Source: Membranipora membranacea
Lineage: Eukaryota; Bryozoa; Gymnolaemata; Cheilostomatida; Membraniporidae
Assembly (NCBI GenBank): GCA_914767715.1
Contig: OU612071.1
Span: forward strand, 5,084,001 to 5,148,000
Direction: 5' to 3'
DNA length: 64,000 nucleotides
Below the pieces are notes generated by a model. The model had not been told where the DNA came from, did not search any database, and worked only from the letters and a program-made list of their open reading frames with translations. A program made the position numbers and the translations under genes. This document shows positions 27,354 through 40,200 of the stretch, piece after piece (the stretch's first letter is position 1; each line of letters opens with the position of its first letter).

Positions 27354-29647
27354 CAGGGCCATAGTTCTAGGTGAGGCAGGGCACTGCTACCTCTAGAAAG
27401 CTAAATACAGGGCCTACAAGCACTGTAGTTGAAGAATCCATCACAAAATCAGCTCCTCTTGGATTTCCATTTGCTTATTATATGGCTTTAATTGCTCGGG
27501 GAGGAGGTTACAGGTTGTGCTTTTGATTCGCCCCCGGACTTCTCAGTTATTTAAAGTAAAAAATGCTCAGTTGTAGTTATCTCCTCCTTAATTTTCCAAA
27601 AGCTATCTCCTTCCTCTCCTGCAAAAAAACTCCAAATGTGACAAAAAATCTCCAAGTTCGTGTTTTTCTGTTTGGGCAGAGAATCAGGTTTTTTTTGGAG
27701 CATCAGTTCATCACATTATCTAAATGAGCTTTTGAGGGCATGTTTGACATATTTTTTTAACATATTTACAATTGCGATTTACTTTTTCATTATGGTGTTT
27801 AATTCATCCATCAGTGCAGTGGCAATGTTGCGCAAGGCAGTGCAAAGAGCCTATATATTTGTAGTTTCTATGCCATTGTGTACAGTTTCAAACAAATTCT
27901 AATTGCCTTTCATCAAAGGAGTGGAGCAATTTACAAATGACAATGGAGATGCTATACTGAACTTAAACAAAAGAATATTTCTGTTTGTTGATATAAGTTT
28001 TCAGTATAGATCATGGTGACCCATCAGTCACCCATCAAATTCTATCAGAATGACTATAGACCTCAAAATAATTAATATTATTAATATTCCGAAACACGGT
28101 TTGGATTTGGCTTTTTCAGTGGATACTGTTCAATGATAGCATTTTCAAACTACACCCAAATGTTTGAACATAAATTTTACTCGAATGTCATCCCAATATT
28201 TTTATTATTGAAAAACACTAATGTAACTATGCTGGATGCGTATAGGATTATGATAACTGTGTGTCTGGAGGGCTCACCCTCAATAGCACACATGATATTC
28301 TATGTGAAATATTCTGCTGCATTTTCAGTGAGCTGGTTTCTGTATGTTCGACCTTGGTGTATTTATCACCATTAAGGAATTGCAGTCCTGAAATAACCAT
28401 TGACAGCATTCATGTTACGGTTGAATTTGTACATTTTTTCAAAAACCGTGCCCTGGGACTGCATCTATACTGCAACAAGTTATAATGTTGTTACTTTTGA
28501 GGATTCGGTTAGCCAAACAACAAATCTGAGATGGCCTTCAAACAAAATTGGAAGCAATTCTTCACGCAGTGCATTGAAACTATCCAAGTACAATTGATAC
28601 CTCTGCTGGATGAAGATATCAGTTAGAGCAATTACAGACATTGTTTTCTCAAAGTAAATTTTCTAATCCCTCAAGAAAATCTTATTTGTAAACAACCAGT
28701 GTATTGCAGTCTCTGTGTTTCATTACAGGGAAAGAATTTGTTACTGTTGTGCCTTGTTTATCTTTTCCTAATGATTTAAAGGCAATGTAATAATTATTAG
28801 AATATCAAAGCCTGAGGATAACGTTTGTGTCTCAAGACTGATTAAAATTGAAAGTTGATTTAAATCAGATTTCTTGTCACAAGCCACATCCCGGAGCATA
28901 GGTGGCGAAATTCGTTGCCCTAGTGGCCAGGCCACAATATCTGTGCCAGGTTGCTCTCTGTTTCAGGCAGGTCAGAGCACACCTGGGTGCCAACCAAAGC
29001 CCAGTAGACGATGGACCGCAGATACATTTGATATGAGGCCCTTTCGATAAATTTAAGGTTCAATGATTGCACAGACCAAGGGTATATTGTGGCAGCATCA
29101 TTCAAGGATTGTAATAGTTAATCCTATTGTAAAAACTGCCACAATACTGCCTTCCTAGCTATATACACCGTATAAATTTATCTAGGATAGTTAGGTGTAA
29201 TTTAAGCATAAAACTTCATGTCTAATTGTGGAGTAAGGCTGTACAAAGAGAAATTTTTACGGGAGAGCCTGCATATTCCATTCTTTACTGTAATCAAAAA
29301 CTTTGAATTCAGTTCATTCTCCAGAACACTATAATTGTGACAAATAGATGAAAGGAGTTTTTGGCATCAAAGCTTGCAGGTACCTTGACCAAGGAGTAAA
29401 AAACTCTTTCCTTGACTATTGTTAAAAAATTTACTCTGTATCCCTTTACTCTGTGAAGCAGTCTATCCACATAAAAACTAAAATGTTTTACACAGATAGA
29501 TAGATTGGGTGATAACTCTATACTGCAAATGAGCCACCAAATTTCAACAATAAGAGAAGACAACTTCTTAGCCTAAGATTTGCCCAAATTGACTTTAATG
29601 AACTGAGTTCTGTCTCCCCTAACATTTTTTTCTGAACTACACCTCTG
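27354..29647. mobile_element. hAT-type MITE in copy B, split by a 2.06 kb insert
   Basis: Orthologous to the MITE at 14755-14962. The left flank is CGCTGTAG and the right flank TGCTGTAG, the same target duplication with one mismatch. The MITE was therefore present before the segmental duplication, and the insert at 27544-29605 came later. Confidence 0.8.
27544..29605 (-). mobile_element. 2.06 kb DNA-transposon-like insertion, coding remnants only
   Basis: It is absent from copy A, where the site reads GGACTTCTGTCTCCCC. The ends are imperfect inverted repeats: CAGTTATTTAAAGTAAA at the left, and the reverse complement of CAGTTCATTAAAGTCAA at the right. The flanks (ACTTCT and AGTTCT) suggest a short imperfect target duplication. 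The minus strand has broken coding-like patches, for example ALMDELNTIMKK near 27820-27780 and LREELLPILFEGHLRFVVWL near 28570-28510. No intact frame exists and the family is not identified. A decayed hAT-like or domesticated-type transposase is possible. Confidence 0.55.
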
Positions 29648-30594
29648 TGCTGTAGTGATGTTGATTACCTGCAACACTCTGTAATCTGATGATGTGGAAT
29701 ATCACCACTACATGGAGTTTACTTTGTACTGCACTGTTGTGAGTTAACAATTCCGTTTGACAATGTTCAATTTCTTCTCTTTTCGACTACCCCATTTCCG
29801 TGCCAGTAAAAGCATGATATGACATTACATCTCTTCACTAGACATAGTATATAACTTATATTTTTAGGTTCGCCTTTCCACTCTTCACCTGTCCCGGTGT
29901 TTACTTTGAGATTTGCTCCAAGAGTCATTTTGATTTTGAGGACTTGTATCAATCCACACTTGTAGGGAAGGCAGACAACTCAAAATTCTTTTCACTACAA
30001 AAATTTCCGCCACTATCCGCTCACGCTACACTTCCTCCTCTTAGTCTGATGATAAACTATTTGGCTTGATGTTGGTGTTGAATCACACAATATTTCCTGC
30101 CACATAACAAGTTTCCTCAACATATACCTTCATCAAAAACCAGACGTACATTTTAACTGGCATTGTGAAACATATTTTGCCTTCAGTGGATTGAGTTAAT
30201 ATTGTTAATCCCTTGATTTTTATTTTAAGTTCATTTTCTTTTTTGCACATCAGGAAGAACATTTTGGGACGGAGGCGTATGCAACTTGAAATTTGAGTAA
30301 AATACAACCTTTGACACAATGTTATATCTTTTCGCTGTTTAGGTGACACAGGTATAAATAAGCCGTAATAATATAGTACAAGCTGTTAATACAAACCGAC
30401 ACAATCTGTTGGATTACTCGTGAGCTAAGAACAAGCTAAGGCTCATTCTGTCATATGCAAGATTTTTCACATTATGAGGAACTAATTTCCTTGTTGGATT
30501 GAAGAGGGAAATTGACAAAGACGAATCAAATCTAAATTTAATTATCCATTGGATGAATCCACTTTTATCACAAATTTTTCACAATGTATTCATA

Positions 30595-30653
30595 CCACTA
30601 TGATGCAGTCGTTAGCGTGTCTGCCACATGACCAGCCGGTTGTGGGTTCGAAC
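30595..30653 (+). mobile_element. SINE of copy B, 5' part (interrupted)
   Basis: Corresponds to the tRNA-like head at 15955 and following. It is cut in the B box by the hAT element and resumes at 35685. The A box is intact apart from one change (CAGTCGTTAGC for CAGTGGTTAGC). Confidence 0.8.
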
Positions 30654-31639
30654 TAGTGCTGGGCGATTAAACGATATATAACGATGAGGCTCGATGTTGC
30701 ACTTGATCGATTTGATTTTCATTGTCTGTGTGCAACGATGTGTGTATCGAAATAATTGGTCCATTGAAATAGTTATCGATATATTGATATTAATCGGTTC
30801 TTTGAATAACAAGATAATAAGCCAATGAAATCCTCCCAAGGCACGCAAGGAAGATCTAATTGGCTGAAATCTTGAAAATATTCTTGATCTGCCAATCAAA
30901 TCTTCATTGCATGCCCCTTTGCTTCCTGTTTTGCATGGTAAATTCAATAGAGAAGAAATGGAAACTTCTGGGAGCCCTGGTAAGTACATTATATCCTCAT
31001 CGATCCTCTTCCTATATTGCAATACATCCAAGGTGTGTTTGATAAAGGATTCACAAGCAGTGAACAAACATTTTGCAGTTATGAGATTGGCCTGGCCTGT
31101 AATAGCGAGCATTTAATTTGTTCATCTGCAATCTGTTTTTTATCCATCAATGAATTTCCAAACTGACATGACAATGAACTAGACTGAGAGATATATTTTA
31201 TTGCCCCAACTGGCTGTGCGTTGTTATAGTTGAGTAAGAAGTAGTTCTGACTGATAGTCATTCTACCTGGGATATATCTGTCGGCAGTACTACCTACCTA
31301 CAAATAGCTACAAACTTTTCAAAGGTTAACTAAATCAATAACTATCATCTAGAACTAGTAACTTAACTACCCAGCCAGTGAGCATGTGTGCATGTACTGC
31401 AGACAGATCCCATAGGTGACCATGATCATACAGAGTATAGTCGTATGGCAAGTAGTACTTCTGGGCTGGAGTAGGAGGAAGGTTGACAGTTCAGTTCCTG
31501 AGGCTGATGATCAATTACAATAAAAAATACACAAATTCAATTGAAATTATAACTCTAATATTATTTATAAATATATATAATGTATGTATATTTATGTTTG
31601 TTATAATAATAAACAATTACTTTTCTTGTGTTATTTAGA

Positions 31640-34600
31640 AACTGTAGACTTGCTGGGAGACAGCAGTGGCCCTGAGCCTGACGATGCTACAGGAACAAGT
31701 ACTGACGCGGATGTAAGTGTAGCATCAACGAGCTCAGTTTTATCAACTGTTTTCTCTGAATACTGATGTCAAGTCAGGAGTGATTCATAAGGTACTGATG
31801 GGCTCACTCACTTTCATCGTCTGCAATCTGTTTGTTAAAAGTCATGGCCACATAAATCGAGATAGCCCTCCTAGCCACTACTCTTTTTACGAGATTAGAT
31901 GAAGATCTCTCAACAAATTTGGCATATTTTATTGGAAACACTGCGGATAATAGGTGAATGAAGTCAAAATATTATATATTTCAGCCGAAAGCGCTCAGCC
32001 GTCTGGGGTTTCTTCACTATACCAGATAATGCCAATCGGAACTGAGTGAAGTGTGATCTGTATGATGCGCAGGTCAAGGTCAAACCAGGAAGCACTACTA
32101 ATCTTTTTACCACCTTAAGACACATCACCCATCTAACTACGCAGAGATCGCCCATGTTGGCTTGGGAAGCAAAGGCCCCAGTGTAAACTTGTCTAAGCCG
32201 AAGAAACCGAGTAACCATCCTACAATAACTGATGCCTTGATGAGTGCTAAGCCATACCACCAGGAATCAGATAGATACAAGGCATGCCTGAACAGTGTCA
32301 CACGTTATCTGGTGTCAGGTAAGACTGGTGTAGTACTCAAAGTCTCAACTTAAGTTCTTACTAAATGATTCCATCTCGTTATTAAGTGAAATCAGGAGGG
32401 CAAATTCTCTACTCGATATTGATTCTAATTTAGACACACCACTCATCGATTGACACAACATTCGGAGAGCATTAATTGCTAGCTCATAGTGACTTGGAAA
32501 TATACATGCATTCATTATGTCATATATTCTGATCTAATACTCTACAGCTTGAGCAAATGTTATTTGATATTATGCAGGTCTTGTCCCAATATACACAGCG
32601 GATCATGACAGCTTTAGGGAGATGCTAAGAACACTGGATTCGAGATTTAAATGTCCACATAGGCAGCATTTCTCCCGAACCGCTATCCCCGACTCTACAC
32701 GAAGCTGAGAGATCAATTAGGGCAAGCTCCAGCACGCTCATTGGTATGTGAGGTTTTCTTACTTTGGGTCATAGTTATGTCACGAGTTGGTATGCATCTT
32801 TACATCAGACAGTGTGTCCTCCCCCCCCCCCCCCCCCCGTTTGCTATAAACAAGACATCAAGCTATCATATTTTGATACTGTATACATACTTGCATACTC
32901 AGTAGCTTACTTACTAGCATGCTTACTTGCTAGCTAATTTACTTCCTGGTTTATTTCCTTACTTAAATAGCTCAAATACTTACTAGCTTCTTTACTTACT
33001 TACATGCTGACATACTTACAGGTTTATTTACTTACTAGCTTGCTTACTTACATGAATAGCTCAATTACTTACTAGCTTACTTCAATAGCTCACTTACTTA
33101 CACACACATACTTACTTACATACACACATATTTACATACAAACACCATCATTGAAACAAAGTTAAGTATGACATGGACACATTTTCTCCTTCAGATTGTT
33201 TTTTTTCTGGTTCATGATGAGGGTGCAGTCAGTCTAATTAAACATGACTTGGTTTTAGGCTGAGTATTACCACAGATGGTTGGAGTTCTGTCAACAAAGC
33301 TCCTTACATGAGCCTGACCGCACACTACATTGATGACAACAACTCGCTGCCTCAAAACTGAGTATTATCCAGAGTCGCACACGGCTGTTAATGTGTCGGA
33401 GTTCCTAAGAGCTGGTCTTCAGGAGTATGGGATGAGACTGGGGAATGTCGCTGCTGTCACAGCGGACAAAGCTGCCAATATGTGCGCAGCTGTACGTCTA
33501 ACTGGTGAGTTGGATGAAAACCGTTGTTTAATGACAACCGTAACTCTCCTTTCTCTGACCTATATTCCATACCGTCTCGACAAAAACACCTGCTCGAACT
33601 GATTCTGTAAACTTTTGCTTTAATCTGCATTCGTGCATATTCCCCGAATCACCATGACATTGTTTAGTAGAATGCCACTTTGAAGATGAGAATATGGTGT
33701 TAAAAAAGTTGCCCCGGAGAGCTGTAGAGATCCGTTGACCTAACACACAAAGGCATTCTTTTAATACCAACTCCAATTTACTATTCATCCATGTATCATA
33801 TCTAATACTCGGTTTGTGATTTTGTTAAAGGCTGTCTGAGAATTCCGTGTAGTGGCCACTTGTTGCACAATGCTGTAACCCATGCTCTTAACACTGCTGA
33901 AGTGAAGAAGCTGCTAGCCCTATGCCGTAGAATTGTCGCGTTATTCCATGCATCTCACATATACAGATCCAAGCTGAAGAAGACTCTAAAAGATATGAAG
34001 TTGCCAGACAAGCAACACCTCAATGATGTAGTCACCCGATGGGGCTCCAAGCATAAAATGATGGAGAGAGTTAAAGAGCTGCTGCCAGCAACTTGAATCA
34101 AATCTTCTTAAATGATAAGAAATACAGGGATCTTAGTATAAACTGGCAGGATGCCAGCATCATGGACTCCATACTCAAGGCCCTAGACGGTTTTTAGTGT
34201 TTGACAGATGTACTTTCGGGTGACACTGAAGTCACGGTGTCCAGCTTCATATCTCTACTACGTCACATCTTTGCGCTCACAAATATTACTGCTGATGATG
34301 ATGATACATCTACTGGAATCAAAACTGTCATACGTGAATACTTTGCAAAGAAGTTGGCGACTCAGGATGGGGCGAATGATGTCAAGCTCCTGATGTTTCT
34401 CAGAATTGCAGAAGTTCTGGACCCAAGATACCTCCACATTACCACAGCAACAGAAGAGGATGAGGTGCAAACATGGATAAATTGGCCTATACTAGATGAG
34501 GTGAAGACTGAGATCATGACAAATACTAGGCATATTATGGATGGTCGGGAGGAACCCTGCACACCCGCTGAAACCACTCCGGATGCTCCACTGCCCAAGA

Positions 34601-34959
34601 AGAAAAATCACTTGTGGGTCTTCTTCTCTCGCCGGCTGCTAGAGATCGCCTTCGGGTGATTCAGAAATCAGTCGTACAACAGACCATGCCGACCTTGTTC
34701 GTAGGGAGTTGGAGTTCTACCTAAGACTTAATGCTGATGAAAGTGTGGACATTCTGCTGTGGTGGAAGATGCTGCTGAGCTACCGTTGCTAAGTAAGCTA
34801 GCTAGATATGTCTTTACGGCATGTTCAACGTCCGTCACTAGTGAACGACTCTTCAGTTTATCTGGTAACATTGTAACAAAAAAGAGTAACGCACTGAAAC
34901 CTCATCTTGTAAATCAGCTTGTATTCCTAAGTTTTAATAAAGAAATGCTTCCACATTGA
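31640..34959 (+). pseudogene. Degenerate hAT transposase (BED finger to hATC domain)
   Basis: Domains appear in order across several frames and likely introns. The first is an acidic start (ETVDLLGDSSGPEPDD, 31640). A BED zinc finger follows near 32000-32130 (SAVWGFFTIPDNANR, then VKCDLYDAQ) with one cysteine replaced and a stop. Next come a ZBED-like stretch near 32225-32270 and 32585-32740, and the RNase H core start TTDGWSSVNKAPYMSL (33269) with its first Asp. The second-Asp region is AAVTADKAANMCAAV (33450), then VVTRWGSKHKMMERV (34028), and LMFLRIAEVLDPRYLH (34390). The C-terminal hATC dimerisation domain (SERLFSLSGNIVTKKSNAL) is at 34840. Frameshifts near 32150, 32690, 33360 and 34095, a stop near 34196 and another frameshift near 34650 disable it. 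The intact enzyme would bind the ends and move the element by cut-and-paste. Confidence 0.88.
32821..33140. repeat. Poly-C run followed by TTAC-rich simple sequence
   Basis: Eighteen consecutive C at 32821-32838. About 250 bp rich in CTTAC/TTAC words follow from 32880, irregular in spacing. Both lie between decayed transposase segments inside the hAT element. Confidence 0.85.
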
Positions 34960-35684
34960 CCTTGACCTGGCCACACATGTGACAGTCACTAGCTCCGTGC
35001 GACTCAAAAACACCAGTGAACTTACTTTTTTAATTCTGTAAATCTATGTGTAAGTGTGAGACTGGATGTTTATTGTACGCCCTTGTTTGTCATAATTATT
35101 GAAATATAAATAAGAAGAAAACATGCCTTGATATGAGCAACTGGACAAAAAATATATTTCGACTAATTCTGTCTTCGTTCAACTCACATGTTTTTACATT
35201 GTGTACAGATTTCATCGAAAGTATTGAATTTATTAAGTAAACATGCCTAGACTAGACAGAGAACATGTTTTACTATCTGTTTCAACTTTGATGCATGTGA
35301 TGCGAATGCTACTTATGATGAAACCCAAGGATTTAACCCCCTTCTTCTTCGATGGTTTAAATCGTTAGTGAAAGTGATATTACTGCTCAACTCCATGGAT
35401 GGCCGTTCCCTCCAAGTGTACCAAGCAAACCTTGAGACTTTATCATTCTTAGGTCACCTTCATTGTTTGGCTACTGATTGTTTCATTTGTAGTTTTATGG
35501 AGTTGTTTCCTCATTTTTCTGCAATATACTGCGATATCGATTACTAGTTGGCTACATCGGTAGTTTTGCTATGTAGAACTGATAATCGAGAGAAGACAAC
35601 TCTAATTTTAGATTAATTTCGATAGCCTTCCTCATGCATACCAATATATCTTTTGATCATGGTAACTGACATCGCCCAGCACTA

Positions 35685-36040
35685 GTTCGAACCCCGTCCG
35701 GGACAGAAAGTTGTTTCGACTTTGACTGATCAGACAGTCCCTTCGGATCAGGACTATAGATAATGGAGGTCTTCTGCATGTACAACACCATCGTGCATGC
35801 AGATTAAAGAACCCTCCTGTATGGTATAGCTCTATACAGGAGGATGCTGTCATCAACCACTGCAGCTCCGGCCTTGCAGCTCTATGCTTCACTCTGGGTT
35901 AAAGCTGTCAGTGGTTGAAAAGTTGTCACTATAAACCTCTTCCTATGCCGCACCTCGGTGCAGTCATCGTCTACCTGGACCAGACAGCAACATTATACAT
36001 TATGATATTTATTATGACTCTACTCTACTGTTGTAAACTG
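35685..36040 (+). mobile_element. SINE of copy B, 3' part
   Basis: Resumes at the duplicated GTTCGAAC and continues with the same body as copy A. It retains a 10 bp-stem palindrome (CCTCCTGTAT ... ATACAGGAGG, 35816-35846) of which copy A has lost the left arm. Confidence 0.75.
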
Positions 36041-37285
36041 CCGCATATTTCCTGTTAGAGATACTAATCTAGAACAACAACATATTACACCATTCAGTAT
36101 AAATCGTAATATCAGGTATTTAGGTCAGAGGTGAATGAAGAATTGCTATAGAAGAAAGCAAAAACCTTTCACTGCTTAGATTGGCTGGATAACCAGTTTA
36201 TTAAGCTTCAAAATACACTAACAAAATCATCAGAAGAGTAATATAACCAAAACACATCATAGTATTAGCAGAAACCATAGCGTCATTCATTAATGTTTAG
36301 ATCAGCTTTCCTAGGAGCTTAAGGCAAAGACAGTTTTTTACGCCACCTTGTACATACTTTGAATGATATTTTGTTTTAACCAATGATACAGAGCTTTTTT
36401 TCCATTTTTGCTCACGTCTTCTTTCAAGGCCAGTATTTACACCGAATTTCGCAACATGTAATGTTGTCTGTGATATGTAATACTTCAATCAATCAAGTAA
36501 AGCCGATAAATCAGGATCACACATTACCAGCAAAGCCTGAAAGGGAAGAAATCAGGAGAGATTATAAAGAAATGTTATATAGGAAAATACAATAAGGAAT
36601 ATGAAAAGCAAATCGAGGGGGAAAGATCTTGGGAGCAGATGTTTTGAGAAATATTGTAGGTTGGTAGAAGCAGTAATATCAATGGGAGCAACAATCGACT
36701 TTTAAATGAGATCATGAGCCTATTTGCACAGATGTTTGTTGTGAAATCTATCTGAAGAGTTGAAGGATCATTGTGGCAACGCTTTGCTTAAAATTGAACA
36801 AAATGGAATAAAAAAAAAAAAAAAACGTAAAATAAATTCATGTTCCACTAAGAATGTACCAGTTACGAAGTTTTCAAGTAGGCAAACAATAAATTGAATT
36901 AAATCTTTTAAAACAATTAAATGGCCTTCTTTTCCACTGATTTCTGTTGACCTCGACCACTACGGAAGACAGTAATCTGCCATGTGAAACAATCAATATC
37001 TGTTTGTGTCTGGTTTGATGTCTTGGGTGACTAGAGTTGTATTTATATCTATCTAATTGGTAACTACCTCGCACACTAAAGTCAGGAGAAATGTATCTCT
37101 GCTGAGGGACTGGTTAACGACACAATGCAGTCGGCCAACATGATAGGCTCCTCACTAAACAAATAGGTGTAATCTGGAAAATATATTGTAAGAGCGTAAT
37201 TTGTAAAAAAACGATTTACATAAATTAGTCTTGTCATTGTTTTAGCTCATTTGAAATTTGCTGTTGACTGGGAAAGAGACCCAAT

Positions 37286-40200
37286 GGAAGTTTTTCGGCT
37301 CAGATTAAAATTTTTATTTGCTTTTCCCACCTCATTTCGCTTTTCTTCACTTCATATGGAAGGGCAACTTGCGCTCTATCATATCTTAATATGGCTTTGA
37401 TCTGCGACTATTCATTCTCTGTCAGTTTCACTATTATGGAGGCTCACTCTTGCATCAAAAAATAAAATATTGAAAATTCAAATTTTTTTAGATAACTTCC
37501 AAACTCAATTCATTTCAAGGTGCAATTTACGTCATGCAAACTCCTAGATGTGGGCATCCTACCATTATTTGAAGGGAACTTATGGCAATTTAAAACTTCA
37601 AAATAATTTAACATTGGGCACGTTTGAATTTTTTCGGCTCAAATTAAATGTTTTATTTGCTTTTGTCCCAATTCATTTCGCTTTTATCCTACTTCATATG
37701 GAAGGGCAACTCGTGCTCTAGCGTATCTTAAAGTTGCTTTGATCTGCGACTATTCATTCCCTGCCAGTCCCAGTTTTAAGGAGGCTCACTGTTGCATCAA
37801 AAAATGAAATATTGAAAAATACAAAGTTTTTCAGATTACTCTCAAACTCAAATCAATTCAAGGCCCAAATTACTTCATGCAAATTCCTAAATATGGGCAT
37901 CCTGCCATTAGTTGAAGGGAACTTATGGCAATTTGGAATTTAAAAAATTTAACATCGGGCACGTAGGGATTTTTACGGCTCTGATTAAATGTTTTATTTG
38001 CTTTTGTCCCACCTCATCTCGCTTTTATCCTACTTCATATGGAAGGAAAACTCGAGCTCTATCATATCCTAAAATGGCTTGGATCTGCGACTATTCGTTC
38101 GCTGCCAATTTCAGTTGTAAGGAGGCTCGCTCTTGCATCAAAAAATAAAATATTGAAAAATTCAAAGTCTGCTAGATTACTTCCAAACTCAGTTCATTTC
38201 AAGGCGCGATTTACGTCGTGCAAACTACTAGTTATTGGCATCCTGTCATTATTTGAAGGGAACTTATGGCAATTTGAAAATTAAAAAATTTTACATGGGG
38301 CACGTTGGGATTTTTGCGGCTCTGATTAAATGTTTTATTTGTTTTTCTCCCACCTCATCTCGCTTTTATCCTACTTCATATGGAAGGGAAACTCGAGCTC
38401 TATCATATCCTAAAATGGCTTGGATCTGCGACTATTCGTTCGCTGCCAATTTCAGTTGTAAGGAGGCTCGCTCTTGCATCAAAAAATAAAATATTGAAAA
38501 ATTCAAAGTCTGCTAGATTTCTTCCAAACTAAAATCAATTCCAGGCCCAATTTACGGCATGGAAATTCTCAAATATGGGCATCCCGCCATTAGTTGAAGG
38601 GAACTTATGGCAATTTGAAAATTAAAAAATTTAACATGGGGCACGTTTGGATTTTTGCGGCTCTGATTAAATGTTTTATTTGTTTTTCTCCCACCTCATT
38701 ACGCTTTTATCCTACTTCATATGGAAGGGCAACTCATGCTCTATCATATCTTAAAGTTGCTTTGATCTGCGACTATTCATTCCCTGCCAGTCCCAGTTTT
38801 AAGGAGGCTCACTCTTGCATCAAAAAAATGAAATAATGAAAAATACAAAGTTTGTTAGATTACTCTCAAACTCAAATCAATTCAAGGCCCAATTTACGTC
38901 GTGCAAATTCCTAAATATGGGCATCCTGTTAGAATTTCACTGGACCTTATGGCAATTTGTAAATTAAAAAATTTAACAGGGGGCATGTTGGGATTTTTAC
39001 GGCTCTGATTAAATGTTTTGTTTGCTTTTTCCCACCTCGTCTTGCTTTTATCCTACTGCATATGGAAGGGCAACTCACGCTCAATCATATCTTAAAGTGG
39101 CTTTGATCTGCGCCTATTCATTCTCTGCAAGTCTCAGTTGTAAGGAGGCTCACTCTTGCATCAAAAAATAAAATATTGAAAAATTCTTAAATATGGGCAT
39201 CCTGCCATTAGTTGAAGGGAACTTATGGCAATTTGGTATATAGAAAATTTAACATGGGGCACGTTCGGATTCTTACGGCTTTGATTAAATGTTTTATTTG
39301 CTTTTGTCCGACCTCATCTCGCTTTTGTCCTACTGCATATGGAAGGGCAACTCGCGCTCTATCATATCTTAAATTGGTATGGATCTGCGACTATCCATTC
39401 CCTGCCAGTCCCAGTTTTAAGGAGGCTCACTCTTGCATCAAAAAATGAAATAATGAAAAATAGAAAGTTTGTTAGATTACTCTCAAACTCAAATCAATCC
39501 AAGGCCCAATTTACGTCATGCAAATTCCTAAAAATGGGCATCCTGTTAGTATTTTACGGGAACTTATGGCAATTTGAATATTCATTCCCTGCCAGTCCCA
39601 GTTTTAAGGAGGCTCACTCTTGCATCAAAAAGTAAAATATTGAAAAATTCAAAGCTTGTTAGATAACTTCCAAACTCAAATCAATTCAAGGCCCAATGTA
39701 CGTCATGCAAATTCCTAAATATGGACATCCTGTTATTATTTCAAGGGAACATATGGCAATTTGAAATTTCAAAATAATTTAACATGGGCACGTTGGAATT
39801 TTTTCTGCTCAGATTGAACGTTTTATTTGCTTTTGTCCCACCTCATTTCACTTTTATCATAGTTCATATGGAGAAGCAACTCGTGCTCTATCATATCTTA
39901 AAATGGCTTTGATCTGCGACTATTCATTCTCTGTCAGTCTCACTTTTAAGGATGCTCACTCTTGCAACAAAAAATAAAATATTGAAAGAGTCAAAATTTG
40001 TTAGATTACTTCAAAACTCAAATCAATTCAAGGCCCAATTTTCGTCCCGCAAACTCCCAGATATGGGCATCCTGCGATTATTTTAAGGGAACTTATGGCA
40101 ATTTGAAACTTCAAAATGAATTAGCATTGGGCACGTTTGAATTTTTTCGGCTCAGATTAAATTTTTTATTTGCTTTTGTCCCACCTCATTTCACTTTTAT

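Larger units (their letters stand above)
30654..35684 (+). mobile_element. hAT transposon (ZBED-type), 5031 bp, with 8 bp target duplication
   Basis: The terminal inverted repeats are TAGTGCTGGGCGAT (30654-30667) and its exact complement (35671-35684). They are flanked by the perfect 8 bp duplication GTTCGAAC (30646-30653 and 35685-35692). Copy A at about 16000 shows the uninterrupted site with a single GTTCGAAC. The length of the duplication, the terminus and the transposase remnants all indicate the hAT superfamily. Confidence 0.96.
26760..37285. repeat. Segmental duplication, copy B, carrying two later insertions
   Basis: Same orientation as 14175-17588 and 12.6 kb away. The duplicated sequence lies in three pieces (26760-27543, 29606-30653 and 35685-37285). 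The gaps are a 2.06 kb insert inside the MITE and a 5.03 kb hAT inside the SINE. The right border falls directly on the first satellite monomer of array 2, with the shared phrase AATGGAAG at the junction. A run of about 16 A lies near 36791. Confidence 0.92.
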
